This document shows positions 7,276-16,384 of a stretch of DNA of 37,028 nt, one piece after another (position 1 is the first letter of the stretch; each line of letters opens with the position of its first letter). The notes beneath the pieces are model-generated. The model searched no databases and was not told where the DNA came from. It worked only from the letters and a program-made list of their open reading frames with translations. Made by a program: the position numbers and the translations under genes. Origin of the DNA: Alcaligenaceae bacterium (lineage in GTDB: Bacteria; Pseudomonadota; Gammaproteobacteria; Burkholderiales; Burkholderiaceae_B); assembly GCA_029263615.1 (NCBI GenBank), contig JAJUFT010000021.1, forward strand, positions 1 to 37,028, written 5' to 3'.

Positions 7276-8256
7276 ATGAAAAAAACCACCCTGAAGTTCA
7301 CCGCAACCGCCCTCATCCTGGGCACTTCTCTTTTCGGAGGCATCGCCGGGGCTGCTGAATTCCCGGAACGCCCGGTCAGCATGGTGGTCCCCTTCTCAGC
7401 CGGGGGGCCGACCGACACCGTGGCCCGTTCACTGGCGGAAGCCATGCGCAGCTCGCTGGGTGAAACCGTACTTGTGGAAAACAAGGGTGGGGCCGGCGGC
7501 ACCATTGGCGTGTCTCACGTTGCGCGCGCGAAACCCGACGGGCACACCATTCTTCTGATGCATATCGGCTTTTCGACAGCCCAGTCCCTTTACAAAGACC
7601 CGGGCTACACGTCCGACAGCTTCGAGCCCATCGGCCTGGTGCTGGACGTGCCCATGACCATCATCGCACGCTCCGACTTCCCGGCAGACAACATTGAGGA
7701 ACTGGTGGCCTACCTCAAGGCGAATCCCGACAAGGTCTCCCTGGCCAACGCCGGCATCGGTGCCGCCAGCCACCTGTGCGGCACCATGTTCGCCAATGCC
7801 ATCGGCGTCGAGCTGCTCACCATCCCTTACAAGGGCACGGGCCCGGCCATGAACGACCTGCTGGGCAAACAGGTTGACGTGATGTGCGACCAGACCACCA
7901 ACACGTCCCAGCACATCAAGGCCGGCACGGTGAAGGCCTACGCGGTCACCAGCAAGGAGCGCGTCCCCACCCTGCCCGATCTGCCCACCATGCAGGAATC
8001 CGGCTTCGACGGGTTTGAAGTGGGTATCTGGCACGGCATGTGGGCGCCCAAGGGCACCCCCCAGCCGGCCCTGGACAAACTCCAGAAGGCACTGCAGGAC
8101 GGTCTGGCCGACAAGGCCTTCCAGGAACGCATGCTGGGTCTGGGCGCCAACCTGCTGCCCGCCCGCGCCAATCCCAAGGCACTGGCCGACCACGTGAACC
8201 AGCAGGTTCCGCAGTGGGCCGAGCTGTTCAAGAAGGCAGGCATCGAGCCGCAATAA
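7276..8256 (+). CDS. Bug-family (TTT) periplasmic solute-binding protein
   Basis: A 326-residue protein with a clear signal peptide (MKKTTLKFTATALILGTS..., cleavage near residue 26 at AGA-AEF). The mature protein has the TctC/Bug features: YPxRPV-type opening (FPERPVSMVVPFSAGGPTD), VENKGGAGGTIG, and the PYKGTGPAMNDLLGKQVD block. Family members bind carboxylates or amino acids and either feed a TctAB transporter or act as sensors. No tctA or tctB gene is adjacent, as is usual for the many orphan Bug proteins of Burkholderiales. I set the start at ATG 7276 because the upstream part of the open frame is not protein-like and the signal peptide begins exactly here. The convergent IclR regulator next door is a plausible but unproven controller. 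Confidence 0.93.
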   Translation: MKKTTLKFTATALILGTSLFGGIAGAAEFPERPVSMVVPFSAGGPTDTVARSLAEAMRSSLGETVLVENKGGAGGTIGVSHVARAKPDGHTILLMHIGFSTAQSLYKDPGYTSDSFEPIGLVLDVPMTIIARSDFPADNIEELVAYLKANPDKVSLANAGIGAASHLCGTMFANAIGVELLTIPYKGTGPAMNDLLGKQVDVMCDQTTNTSQHIKAGTVKAYAVTSKERVPTLPDLPTMQESGFDGFEVGIWHGMWAPKGTPQPALDKLQKALQDGLADKAFQERMLGLGANLLPARANPKALADHVNQQVPQWAELFKKAGIEPQ

Positions 8257-8267
8257 ACCTCAGGCCC

Positions 8268-8299
8268 GGCGCGACACCCGGTCAGGCGGGGGTCGCGCC
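8268..8299. terminator. GC-rich hairpin between converging Bug and IclR genes
   Basis: GGCGCGAC (8268-8275) pairs with GTCGCGCC (8292-8299), with CCCG/CGGG pairs inside. The structure spans the end of the IclR gene, whose stop is at 8282. It is a strong stem located where two genes converge. It lacks a T-run on either side, so intrinsic termination is uncertain. Confidence 0.45.
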
Positions 8300-9106
8300 T
8301 TCGTAACCCAAGGCCTCGGAAATCTTCAATGCGGCCTTCTGCAGCAGGGGAATCCACTCATCGCGCAGGCGGTCGGCCGGCGCCGAAAGCGACAGACCCG
8401 CGAGCAGTTTCCCCGTGTCATCGTGAATGCCTGCGGCAATGCAGCGCACCCCCAATTCCAGTTCTTCGTTGTCCCGCGCATAGCCGTGGCGCCGCACCAG
8501 CGCCAGCTCGCGCTCCAGACGGTCGATGTCCGTGATGCTGTTGCGCGTGGTGCCGGCCAGGCCGGTGCGCATGGCGTAGGCCCGGACCTGACGGCTTTCC
8601 GCCACCGACAGAAACAGCTTGCCCGTGGATGTCAGGTGCAGCGGCGCATGCCCGCCAATGGCGCGCACGACCTGCATGCCCGAGCTTTCGCTCCAGGCAC
8701 GCTCGATATAGACGATTTCATCGCCCTGCTGCAGCGACAGATTCACGGTCTGCCCGGTGAGGCGGTGCAGTTCACGCATGGGCTCCAGCGCCACTTCACG
8801 CACGTTGAGCCGGCGCTTCACGAGGGAACCCAATTCCAGTAACCGCATGCCCAGCTGGTACATGCCGCTATCGACGCGGTCGACGTAGCGGCCAACGACC
8901 AGGTCGTTCAGGATGCGGTGGGTGGTGGAGGTATGCAGCCCGGTGGCCGCTGCCAGCTCCTTGAGGGCGACAGGCTCCGAATGCGTGGCCAGAACATCGA
9001 GCAGCTTCATGGCACGCTCCAGAACCTGAATGGCGACTTGCGAGCCGTTTGTGTCAGGGGTGAGTCTGTCAGTACGACTGAGGATGTCGGTGCGAGCGGA
9101 GGTCAT
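8282..9106 (-). CDS. IclR-family transcriptional regulator
   Basis: A 274-residue protein. Residues about 24-90 form the winged helix-turn-helix (VAIQVLERAMKLLDVL, LKELAAATGLHTSTTHRIL, GRYVDRVDSGMYQLG). Residues 100-265 form the GAF-like effector domain with the family signatures QGDEIVYIER, GGHAPLHLTSTGK and GVRCIAAGIHDDTG. IclR proteins usually regulate catabolism of aromatic or carboxylic acids in response to a small ligand. The ligand cannot be read from this sequence. The gene converges with the Bug binding-protein gene rather than being divergent from a target. A dyad overlaps its own promoter, suggesting autoregulation. No clear Shine-Dalgarno precedes the ATG at 9106. Confidence 0.93.
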   Translation of the reverse strand: MTSARTDILSRTDRLTPDTNGSQVAIQVLERAMKLLDVLATHSEPVALKELAAATGLHTSTTHRILNDLVVGRYVDRVDSGMYQLGMRLLELGSLVKRRLNVREVALEPMRELHRLTGQTVNLSLQQGDEIVYIERAWSESSGMQVVRAIGGHAPLHLTSTGKLFLSVAESRQVRAYAMRTGLAGTTRNSITDIDRLERELALVRRHGYARDNEELELGVRCIAAGIHDDTGKLLAGLSLSAPADRLRDEWIPLLQKAALKISEALGYEGATPA

Positions 9107-9139
9107 GGTTCAAAGCGTTTTGATGCAACGCAGCATTTT

Positions 9140-9172
9140 TCGTGTTATGAAATATACACGAGCACGCGTCAA
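9140..9172 (-). promoter_or_regulatory. IclR gene promoter with overlapping dyad
   Basis: On the minus strand, TTGACG (9172-9167) and CATAAC (9149-9144) are 17 bases apart. An inverted repeat TCGTGT-N10-ACACGA (9140-9161), AT-rich in the middle, covers the -10 box and most of the spacer. This is a natural place for an autorepressor to bind; calling it an IclR operator is an inference. Confidence 0.55.
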
Positions 9173-9196
9173 TTGTCTCTCCTGCGTCACCCCAAC

Positions 9197-9988
9197 TCAG
9201 GGATTCAGCTCGCCGCCCAGTCGCAAGACCTCTTCGCGGAGGAAGTTCAGCGCTTGCGCGGCCGCATCCGGTTCTCCCTTGACGCCCAGGTCGATGTGCG
9301 GCCGACCCTTGCCCATGCTAGGCAGACTGAAGGCCCGCACGCCCGGCCAGCGACGCTCGAGCTCTTCCAGGGCCGGGGTGATGCGAGATTCGGGCATCTC
9401 GAAGACGATAAAGGAATGCTCCACGCGCTCGGCCCGATGATGCAGGGAAGAATATCGACGGTCGAGCGTCCATTCCATCATCGGCCAGGCAATGACCGGG
9501 AAGCCGGGCATGAATGTGTGGTCGCGGATGAAAAACCCCGGGATCTTGTTGTAGGGGTTCGGAACAATGTCGCTCCCCCTGGGGAAGTAGCCCATCTGCA
9601 GCCGCTGCTGGTTTTCCGGCAGTGACATGTCGCCACTGCCCCGCCCTTCCCGTTCGTTATCGGCACAGCGTTCTGCAATGAGCCGCTCGGCTTCGGGATG
9701 CAGCACGAGATCCACGCCCAGGGCCTGGGCGGCAGCCTGACGGGTGCGGTCATCCGGGGTCGCGCCGATGCCGCCACAGCAGAACACGATGTCCCGGGTC
9801 GCAAAACTGCGTTCCAGCACGGCGGCAATCTCGTCCTGCGCATCCGAAACGATTTCCACCCGGTTCAGCTGCATGCCTCGTTCCGCCAACAACTGAATGA
9901 GGTGGGCCATGTGCTTGTCCTGCCTCCGCCCGGAGAGGATTTCATCGCCCACCAGGATCAGACGAATCCTGGGCATCTCCTGCTTCAT
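9197..9988 (-). CDS. CinA/MoaB-like molybdopterin-binding domain protein
   Basis: A 263-residue protein. The N-terminal half has the MoCF-biosynthesis fold signature: LILVGDEILSGRRQDKH at about 11-26 and FCCGGIGATPDDRTRQA at about 66-82, as in CinA and MoaB/Mog. The later NPYNKIPGFFIRDHTFMPGFP block is shared with the CinA N-terminal family (competence/damage-inducible protein A, COG1058). The C-terminal NMN deamidase domain of full-length CinA is absent. The physiological role of these stand-alone proteins is unclear. The ATG at 9988 overlaps the stop of the EI24-like gene by four bases (9985-9988), so the two are translationally coupled. Met5 (MPRIRL) is an alternative start. Confidence 0.85.
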   Translation of the reverse strand: MKQEMPRIRLILVGDEILSGRRQDKHMAHLIQLLAERGMQLNRVEIVSDAQDEIAAVLERSFATRDIVFCCGGIGATPDDRTRQAAAQALGVDLVLHPEAERLIAERCADNEREGRGSGDMSLPENQQRLQMGYFPRGSDIVPNPYNKIPGFFIRDHTFMPGFPVIAWPMMEWTLDRRYSSLHHRAERVEHSFIVFEMPESRITPALEELERRWPGVRAFSLPSMGKGRPHIDLGVKGEPDAAAQALNFLREEVLRLGGELNP

Positions 9989-10776
9989 TTCGCGACTCCT
10001 GACAAACGGTGCTGACGCAGGGCCTCCAGCCCGAAATGCGCAAACACGAGAGAAGAAAACACCGGCATGATCAGCCACGCCGGCGGCACCAGATTGATGA
10101 TGGCCAGGGCAAACCCGATCAGCCACCACTGCCGCTGATGACGTTTCCAGAGCAGGCGGCGTTCGTCAGGGTCGGCGTGCTCGATGATGGCGTCGACCCG
10201 CAGCAGGCGCGTGATGGCGAACATCCACCAGAAAATGGGTAGCGCCACCGCGAACGGCGGAAAGAGCCACAGCGGCATGGTGACCAGCCAGCCCAGAATG
10301 AAGGCGCCGCCCACCCACACCGCATTCCATGCGCTCAGCACGGTGGCATTGCGCCCGTTGCGGCGCAGGCCGGCGTAGTGGGTTTTATCGAGGTGGCCCA
10401 ACACGATGGGCATGACGAACACGGCCGCGATGATCAGGCCCAGAATGCCCGACATGGGCAGCAGAATGCCCGCGGCCAGCAGGGGAATGAGATATAGCTT
10501 GATGGAGAACAGCCCCAGGGCCAGCAGCCAGCCATCCACGGTATTGACCACGCCCCAGTCGGCCGACTGCGTGGTCAGCCATTCCGTGAGGGGCGTCCAG
10601 AATGCCCAAATGAGCAAAATGGCGCCCAACAGGGCAATGATGAAAGGCAGCAGCACTGCCATCAGCATTTTCGGGTGCAGCTGGGAGACAACAGCGCGCT
10701 TGAAGGCCAGCGCCACGGCAGACAGACCGTTGGGCTTGGCAACTTCCTCGCGCACGGCAACCGGATATTCGTTCAT
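9985..10776 (-). CDS. EI24/CysZ-like integral membrane protein
   Basis: A 263-residue protein with about four to six hydrophobic segments, including LMAVLLPFIIALLGAILLIW, LIPLLAAGILLPMSGILGLI, a GAFILGWLVTMPLWLFPPFA segment and a C-terminal LIGFALAIINLVPPAWLIMP. The HPKMLxAVLLPF opening and the NLVPPAxLIxP motif match the EI24 (CysZ) family. E. coli CysZ supports sulfate uptake. Whether this branch does the same is unknown, since no cys genes are near. I favour the ATG at 10776; a TTG five codons upstream (10791) is possible. It overlaps and is probably co-translated with the CinA-like gene. Confidence 0.8.
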   Translation of the reverse strand: MNEYPVAVREEVAKPNGLSAVALAFKRAVVSQLHPKMLMAVLLPFIIALLGAILLIWAFWTPLTEWLTTQSADWGVVNTVDGWLLALGLFSIKLYLIPLLAAGILLPMSGILGLIIAAVFVMPIVLGHLDKTHYAGLRRNGRNATVLSAWNAVWVGGAFILGWLVTMPLWLFPPFAVALPIFWWMFAITRLLRVDAIIEHADPDERRLLWKRHQRQWWLIGFALAIINLVPPAWLIMPVFSSLVFAHFGLEALRQHRLSGVAK

Positions 10777-10908
10777 GCGCCACTCGTGCAAAAGGGACAG
10801 AAGTTATGATATCGCCAATATTGCCCGCTCAGTGGACACCGATCCGCCATTTCTGCCAATCGCGCGGACATGGCCTCGCGAGGCTGACCGCGGGCCAGGA
10901 CTGATTCA

Positions 10909-11286
10909 ATGAATTTCTTCGACGCACACACCCGGCTGCCCGAGCTGGCCCGCCGCCTGGAAACCCATGAAGGCCTCGTGGTGGCCTGTTACTGCGCCGC
11001 CTGGTGCGACACCTGCAACGCTTATCGACCTGGCTTCGAGGCCCTGGCCGGCCGCCTGCCCCAGCATCTCTTCGTCTGGGTCGACATCGAGGAATGCGAA
11101 GCCTTGCTGGACGATATAGATGTCGAGAATTTTCCGACCATCCTGGTGCAGTCACCACAGGGCAACCTCTTTTTCGGCCCCCTGCTGCCCCACCTGGAGC
11201 ATCTGGAGCGACTCCTGCAGGGGCTCGACGCTTCGTGCCCGGCCGACCACCCCGGCCCGGGCCCGCTCAAAGATCTGATCGACTGA
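10909..11286 (+). CDS. Thioredoxin-like protein with WCDTC active site
   Basis: A 125-residue protein with a thioredoxin fold. The strand LVVACYCAAWCDTCNAYRPG at about 23-42 holds the redox motif Trp32-Cys33-Asp-Thr-Cys36. The cis-Pro loop is FPTILVQSPQG (residues about 77-87). It differs from canonical thioredoxin (WCGPC) in the two residues between the cysteines, which changes redox potential in this fold, and it has no signal peptide, so it acts in the cytoplasm. The C-terminal tail is Pro/Gly-rich. The gene is divergent from the EI24-like gene and is followed by a strong hairpin terminator. Reductant and partner cannot be deduced. Confidence 0.9.
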   Translation: MNFFDAHTRLPELARRLETHEGLVVACYCAAWCDTCNAYRPGFEALAGRLPQHLFVWVDIEECEALLDDIDVENFPTILVQSPQGNLFFGPLLPHLEHLERLLQGLDASCPADHPGPGPLKDLID

Positions 11287-11291
11287 CGAAA

Positions 11292-11318
11292 AAGCCCCTC
11301 TGCACGACAGAGGGGCTT
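11292..11318. terminator. Bidirectional terminator between the thioredoxin-like gene and rhlE
   Basis: AAGCCCCTCTG (11292-11302), loop CACGA, then CAGAGGGGCTT (11308-11318): an 11-bp perfect stem. On the minus strand it is followed by TTTTTCG, a good T-run for the rhlE transcript. On the plus strand the T-run is shorter (CTTCTT). Confidence 0.85.
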
Positions 11319-11349
11319 CTTGCGGCTTCCGGGGAAGAGGAACGCGAAA

Positions 11350-12732
<1,383 letters not shown>

Positions 12733-12852
12733 TTAGAGGTGTGCATGCCTCGCTCAATACTGCCGTGCGATGGCGTCGTTAACGTATTGATTTTAACGCA
12801 CATCCGTGCTTGGCCCGTGGCCGGGCCGCGACACATGGCCGGAAGAGGCGGG

Positions 12853-12886
12853 AAAAAAGGCCCGTAAGGGTGGGTTCAGAAGGGCC
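12853..12886 (-). terminator. Weak terminator after azlD
   Basis: On the minus strand, GGCCC (12886-12882) and GGGCC (12863-12859) can pair, followed directly by TTTTTT (12858-12853). The stem is only 5 bp and the loop of 18 bases contains the azlD stop codon. The T-run makes partial termination plausible. Confidence 0.35.
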
Positions 12887-13208
12887 ACCAGGGCCGCAGA
12901 AGCCAGTAAGCCACCATGCCGCCGACGATCACCAACAGGCCGTTGCGCGTCTTCCAGTACAACGCAACGGCCACCAGCGCCGCCACCGCCTTGACGTCCA
13001 GGGTGGGCAGCGTACCGAACTGCCAGGGCAGCACCTCGGGCACAATGATGCCGGTGAGCGCCGCCGCGGGCGCGTAGCGTAGGGCGCGGCGCAGCCCCTC
13101 GGGCAGGGGCAAGTAGTCGCCGAACACCATATAACCGGCCCGGGTGAGCAGACTGCAGACCGTCAGAACCCCGATCGCGCCGAGCACATACCAGTTTGTT
13201 TCACTCAT
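12876..13208 (-). CDS. azlD: AzlD: branched-chain amino acid exporter, small subunit
   Basis: A 110-residue membrane protein with four predicted segments (WYVLGAIGVLTVCSLLTRAG, ALRYAPAAALTGIIVPEVL, VAALVAVALYWKTRN, LLVIVGGMVAYWLL). The ALRYAPAAALTAIIxPE block is the AzlD signature. With AzlC it forms the LIV-E type exporter that expels branched-chain amino acids across the inner membrane. The ATG at 13208 overlaps the azlC stop by four bases. The open frame continues upstream through azlC in a different frame, but that part is not a protein. ilvE, the branched-chain aminotransferase, is the divergent neighbour and fits the substrate. Confidence 0.92.
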   Translation of the reverse strand: MSETNWYVLGAIGVLTVCSLLTRAGYMVFGDYLPLPEGLRRALRYAPAAALTGIIVPEVLPWQFGTLPTLDVKAVAALVAVALYWKTRNGLLVIVGGMVAYWLLRPWWPF

Positions 13209-13891
13209 TTCGCCCGTTTCCTTTCCCTTCCGATATGCTCGCTCACCACCCCGGCTGCAATGCCGGCCACGACCGCCGCAGCCAGGCCGAGACGCAGCGG
13301 CAGGCTCTGCCCCAGCCAGGCCACACAGGCGGCGACCAGGATGCAGAATGCCACGGGGCGCGTGCTGACCAGGGGTACGACAATGGACAGCAGGGCCAGC
13401 ACGGCCGCGAACTCCAGTGACCAGGAGGCGGGAATGGCGGCCGCCAGAAAGATGCCGGCAATGGAACAGACATTCCACACCAGCCAGCCGGGCGCGATGA
13501 TGCCCAGGAAATACCACAGGTGGCGCGGGTCGGGTCGACGCTTGGCCTCGCCGTAGCGCCCCATGAATAGCACGAAGCCGATATCTGTCGAGAAGAAGCC
13601 CACCCCGAGGCGCTTGGGCCAGCTCAGGTGGCGAAAGAAGGGCTGAAGTGCAGCGCCGAAGATGACGAAGCGGATATTGACGACCATGCCGGCGGCAAAG
13701 ATCAGCCAGAGGGGCACCGCATCCTTGATCAGGGGCAAGGCGGTGAGCTGGGCGGAGCCGGCATAGACCAGCAGCGTCATGAGCGTGGCCATGGTTTCGG
13801 ACAAGCCCGACTTGACGATGGCGATGCCAGTCACCAGCCCCCAGGTGCCGGTGGCGATGAGGGCCGGAATGGCGTCCCGCAAACCCAACAT
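13205..13891 (-). CDS. azlC: AzlC: branched-chain amino acid exporter, large subunit
   Basis: A 228-residue membrane protein of the AzlC family. Signatures are LGLRDAIPALIATGTWGLVT at the start, MTLLVYAGSAQLTALPLI, NIRFVIFGAALQPFF, and LGVGFFSTDIGF, in a five- to six-helix arrangement. I place the start at ATG 13891, since homologues begin with this (F/L)xxGxRDxxP motif and the upstream open frame is not protein-like. A strong GGGAGGAA sits 17-24 bases upstream, further than usual, so translation may be inefficient or the mRNA folded there. It is coupled to azlD by an ATGA overlap. The 222-base gap to ilvE holds TACAAT boxes facing both ways (minus strand at 13991-13986; plus strand at 14094-14099), both without a good -35. 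Confidence 0.92.
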   Translation of the reverse strand: MLGLRDAIPALIATGTWGLVTGIAIVKSGLSETMATLMTLLVYAGSAQLTALPLIKDAVPLWLIFAAGMVVNIRFVIFGAALQPFFRHLSWPKRLGVGFFSTDIGFVLFMGRYGEAKRRPDPRHLWYFLGIIAPGWLVWNVCSIAGIFLAAAIPASWSLEFAAVLALLSIVVPLVSTRPVAFCILVAACVAWLGQSLPLRLGLAAAVVAGIAAGVVSEHIGRERKRAK

Positions 13892-14113
13892 GAACTGGAG
13901 GCGATTCCTCCCTTGCGGCCCCTTTGCCAACACGCTGCTCAACGCCACGACACGACAACCCTGTAGAGAAAACCGGCAGGCGCTTATTGTAAGCACAGTG
14001 TGCCGCCCAGCAGCAGGGGAACGTGTGCAAATCCAACGGTTTCCGGGCGTCCTCGCAACGCCCGCGTCGGCGGCGCGGCTTGGTACAATCAGGCGACTTG
14101 ACGGGAGAGCGAT

Positions 14114-15034
14114 ATGTCCATGGCTGATCGTGATGGTGTCATCTGGTATGACGGCAAACTGGTTCCCTGGCGGGAAGCCACCACCCATGTCCTGACGCAT
14201 TCCCTGCATTACGGGCTGGCGGTCTTTGAAGGCGTGCGCGCCTACCGCAGCGAAATCGGCACCGCCATCTTCCGTCTGTACGATCACACGCGGCGTCTGT
14301 TCAATTCGGCCCACATCTACCAGATGCCCATCCCCTACGACCAGGAAACCATTAACGCGGCGCAATGTGAGGTCGTGCGCGCCAACGGGCTGGAATCCTG
14401 CTACATTCGGCCACTGGTCTTCTACGGCTCAGAGAAAATGGGGGTCTCCCCCAAGGGGGCGGCCGTTCATGTGGCCATCGCCGCCTGGCCCTGGGGCGCC
14501 TACCTGGGCGAGGAAGCGCTGCAGGCGGGCATCCGGGTGAAGATCTCTTCTTTTGCCCGTCAGCATGTCAATGTCACCATGCCCCGGGCCAAGGTCGCCA
14601 GCACCTACGCCAATTCCATTCTGGCCAATGCGGAAGCGCTCGACCATGGCTACGACGAAGCCATTCTGCTCGATACCGAAGGGTTTGTGGCGGAGGGCGC
14701 CGGCGAGAACCTCTTCATCGTCCGGGACGGCAAAATTTACGAACCCGAGATCGCCTCGGCGCTGACAGGCATCACGCGCGCCACCGTCCATGCTCTGGCG
14801 GCCGACCTGGGTTTGCCCGTCCAGACGCGGCGCCTCACCCGAGACGACCTCTACATCGCCGATGAAGCATTCTTCTCCGGCACCGCCGCAGAAATCACGC
14901 CCATTCGTGAAATCGACGGTCGCCGCATCGGCGCCGGCCGCCGCGGCCCGATCACCGAAAAACTCCAGGCCACGTTCTTTGACGCAGTTCATGGCCGTCT
15001 ACCCCAATACCGTCATTGGCTCTCACCGGTATGA
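14114..15034 (+). CDS. ilvE: Branched-chain amino acid aminotransferase
   Basis: A 306-residue class IV PLP aminotransferase. It catalyses the last step of Val, Leu and Ile synthesis and the first step of their breakdown. Conserved features: LHYGLAVFEGVRAY (31-44), IRPLVFYGSEKMG (98-110), the PLP lysine Lys160 in VNVTMPRAKVAS, EGAGENLFIV (194-203), and the C-terminal FFSGTAAEITPIREIDGR. The length is typical of the family. ATG 14114 is preceded by GGGAGAG 7 bases upstream; a second ATG two codons in is also possible. It is divergent from the azlCD exporter, so synthesis and export of the same amino acids are controlled from one intergenic region. The zf-CHCC gene follows 23 bases after the stop. 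Confidence 0.95.
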   Translation: MSMADRDGVIWYDGKLVPWREATTHVLTHSLHYGLAVFEGVRAYRSEIGTAIFRLYDHTRRLFNSAHIYQMPIPYDQETINAAQCEVVRANGLESCYIRPLVFYGSEKMGVSPKGAAVHVAIAAWPWGAYLGEEALQAGIRVKISSFARQHVNVTMPRAKVASTYANSILANAEALDHGYDEAILLDTEGFVAEGAGENLFIVRDGKIYEPEIASALTGITRATVHALAADLGLPVQTRRLTRDDLYIADEAFFSGTAAEITPIREIDGRRIGAGRRGPITEKLQATFFDAVHGRLPQYRHWLSPV

Positions 15035-15057
15035 TGCCAATTTTTTCAGGAACAGAA

Positions 15058-15270
15058 ATGAGCAGTTCGCCCGAGAAAACCCACCAACAAGGTGAAACCG
15101 TCTACGTTGAAGCGAAAGATCTCCCGGTCTACTGTCCCGGCCCGAACGCGCCGCTGTGGAGCATGCACCCGCGCGTCTACATCGAGATCGTTCAGACCGG
15201 CGGCGCGATCTGTCCCTACTGCGGTACTGCCTATCAGCTGAAGGAAGGCGAAAAAGTACACGGCCACTGA
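15058..15270 (+). CDS. Zinc-finger (zf-CHCC) protein, NDUFS6-like
   Basis: A 70-residue protein. Cys26 (VYCPGP), His37 (MHPRVYIEI) and Cys52-x2-Cys55 (CPYCGTAYQL) make the C-H-C-C zinc site of the zf-CHCC family. The mitochondrial relative is NDUFS6, a complex I accessory subunit. The bacterial proteins are widespread in alpha- and betaproteobacteria and poorly characterised. ATG 15058 has AGGAA 5 bases upstream. It sits between ilvE and the YheT-like hydrolase and is probably co-transcribed with both. Confidence 0.92.
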   Translation: MSSSPEKTHQQGETVYVEAKDLPVYCPGPNAPLWSMHPRVYIEIVQTGGAICPYCGTAYQLKEGEKVHGH

Positions 15271-15286
15271 TCTCACAGGGTCTGGC

Positions 15287-16378
15287 GTGACAGCAAGCGT
15301 CGATACCTCACCCTGCCCTGCGCCCTGGTGGTTGCCGGACGGCCATTCGCAGACGTTGTACGGGTCGCTGGTGGTGCGCCACCACCGCATTTCCTTCGTC
15401 CGGGAACGGGTGGATACCCCCGATGGCGATTTCCTGGACTTCGACTGGGCCGGTCCGGGGCTTTTTGCCGACCGTCAGGTGGATGGCCGGCAGGCACGCC
15501 CCGACCCTCAGCTGCAACGGACGGCGGCCCGCCGCTGGATGCAGGACGCCGATTTCGCCGGGCTGTGTGCAACGCCGGGCACGCCGGCCCTGATCATCTT
15601 CCACGGCCTCGAAGGCAGTAGCCGCAGCCATTACGCACAATCCATCGCCCAGTACTTCCGGGCGCGCGGCTGGATCACGGTCATCGCCCACTTCCGCGGC
15701 TGTTCGGGTTTTCCGAACCGCATGGCGCGGGCGTATTTTTCCGGCGACTCTGCCGACATCGAGTTCATGCTCGATGTCGTGCGCCGACGCGTGCCTGAGG
15801 CACGGTGGCATGCCACCGGAATTTCGCTGGGCGGCAACGCCATGCTCAAGTTTCTGGGCGAACAGGGCGGCGAGGCGAGCTGGCTCGCGGCCGCCGCCGC
15901 GGTGTCGGTGCCGCTCGATCTGGTGGCCTGCGGCCGGGAACTGTCGGAAAGTTGGGCCGGCCGTCAGCTGTACTGCCGCCATTTCCTTCGCACCATGCGG
16001 CCCAAGGTGCTGGAAAAGGCCCGCCGGTTCCCCGGTACGATCGACGTCCTGAGGATGACCCAGGCACGCACCCTGCGGGAATTCGATGATCTCTACACGG
16101 CGCCCATGCACGGGTACCGCAACGCCCTCGATTACTGGACGCGGGCTTCGAGCAAACCCAAGCTGAAGACGATCGCGGTGCCCACCCTGGTGTTGAATGC
16201 CCGCAACGACCCCTTCGTGCCGGCGCCCTCGCTGCCGGATACGCACGATTGTTCCGGCGCGGTGTTGCTGCACCAGCCGGCCCAGGGGGGCCACGCCGCC
16301 TTTGTGACGGGCCCCTTCCCCGGCAACCTCAACTGGCTCCCGGCCCGGCTCGGCCGCTATTTCGACACCGGCCGGTGA
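15287..16378 (+). CDS. YheT-like alpha/beta hydrolase
   Basis: A 363-residue protein. The alpha/beta-hydrolase features are IIFHGLEGSSRSHYAQ (oxyanion region, 103-118), FRGCSGFPNR, nucleophile Ser180 in GISLGGN, aspartate in NARNDPFVP, and histidine in GGHAAFVTG. The opening PWWLPDGHSQTLYG is the characteristic start of the YheT/ABHD family (COG0429). Compared with E. coli YheT from memory, it has about 35-40 extra residues between DGDFLDFDW and the HGLEG strand (roughly residues 55-97). Substrates are unknown; esterase or thioesterase activity is the default guess. It starts at GTG 15287 after AGGG and ends 6 bases from the convergent protease gene. Confidence 0.88.
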   Translation: MTASVDTSPCPAPWWLPDGHSQTLYGSLVVRHHRISFVRERVDTPDGDFLDFDWAGPGLFADRQVDGRQARPDPQLQRTAARRWMQDADFAGLCATPGTPALIIFHGLEGSSRSHYAQSIAQYFRARGWITVIAHFRGCSGFPNRMARAYFSGDSADIEFMLDVVRRRVPEARWHATGISLGGNAMLKFLGEQGGEASWLAAAAAVSVPLDLVACGRELSESWAGRQLYCRHFLRTMRPKVLEKARRFPGTIDVLRMTQARTLREFDDLYTAPMHGYRNALDYWTRASSKPKLKTIAVPTLVLNARNDPFVPAPSLPDTHDCSGAVLLHQPAQGGHAAFVTGPFPGNLNWLPARLGRYFDTGR

Positions 16379-16384
16379 CGCCCC

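Noticed and set aside
13209-14036. Upstream extension of azlD making a 386-residue protein
   Set aside because: This is azlC DNA read in another frame. azlC in its own frame has clear family motifs and an ATGA overlap with azlD.
13892-14113. Transcription attenuator or leader peptide rich in Leu/Val/Ile codons before ilvE
   Set aside because: No short frame with clustered branched-chain codons and no terminator/antiterminator stems in the gap.
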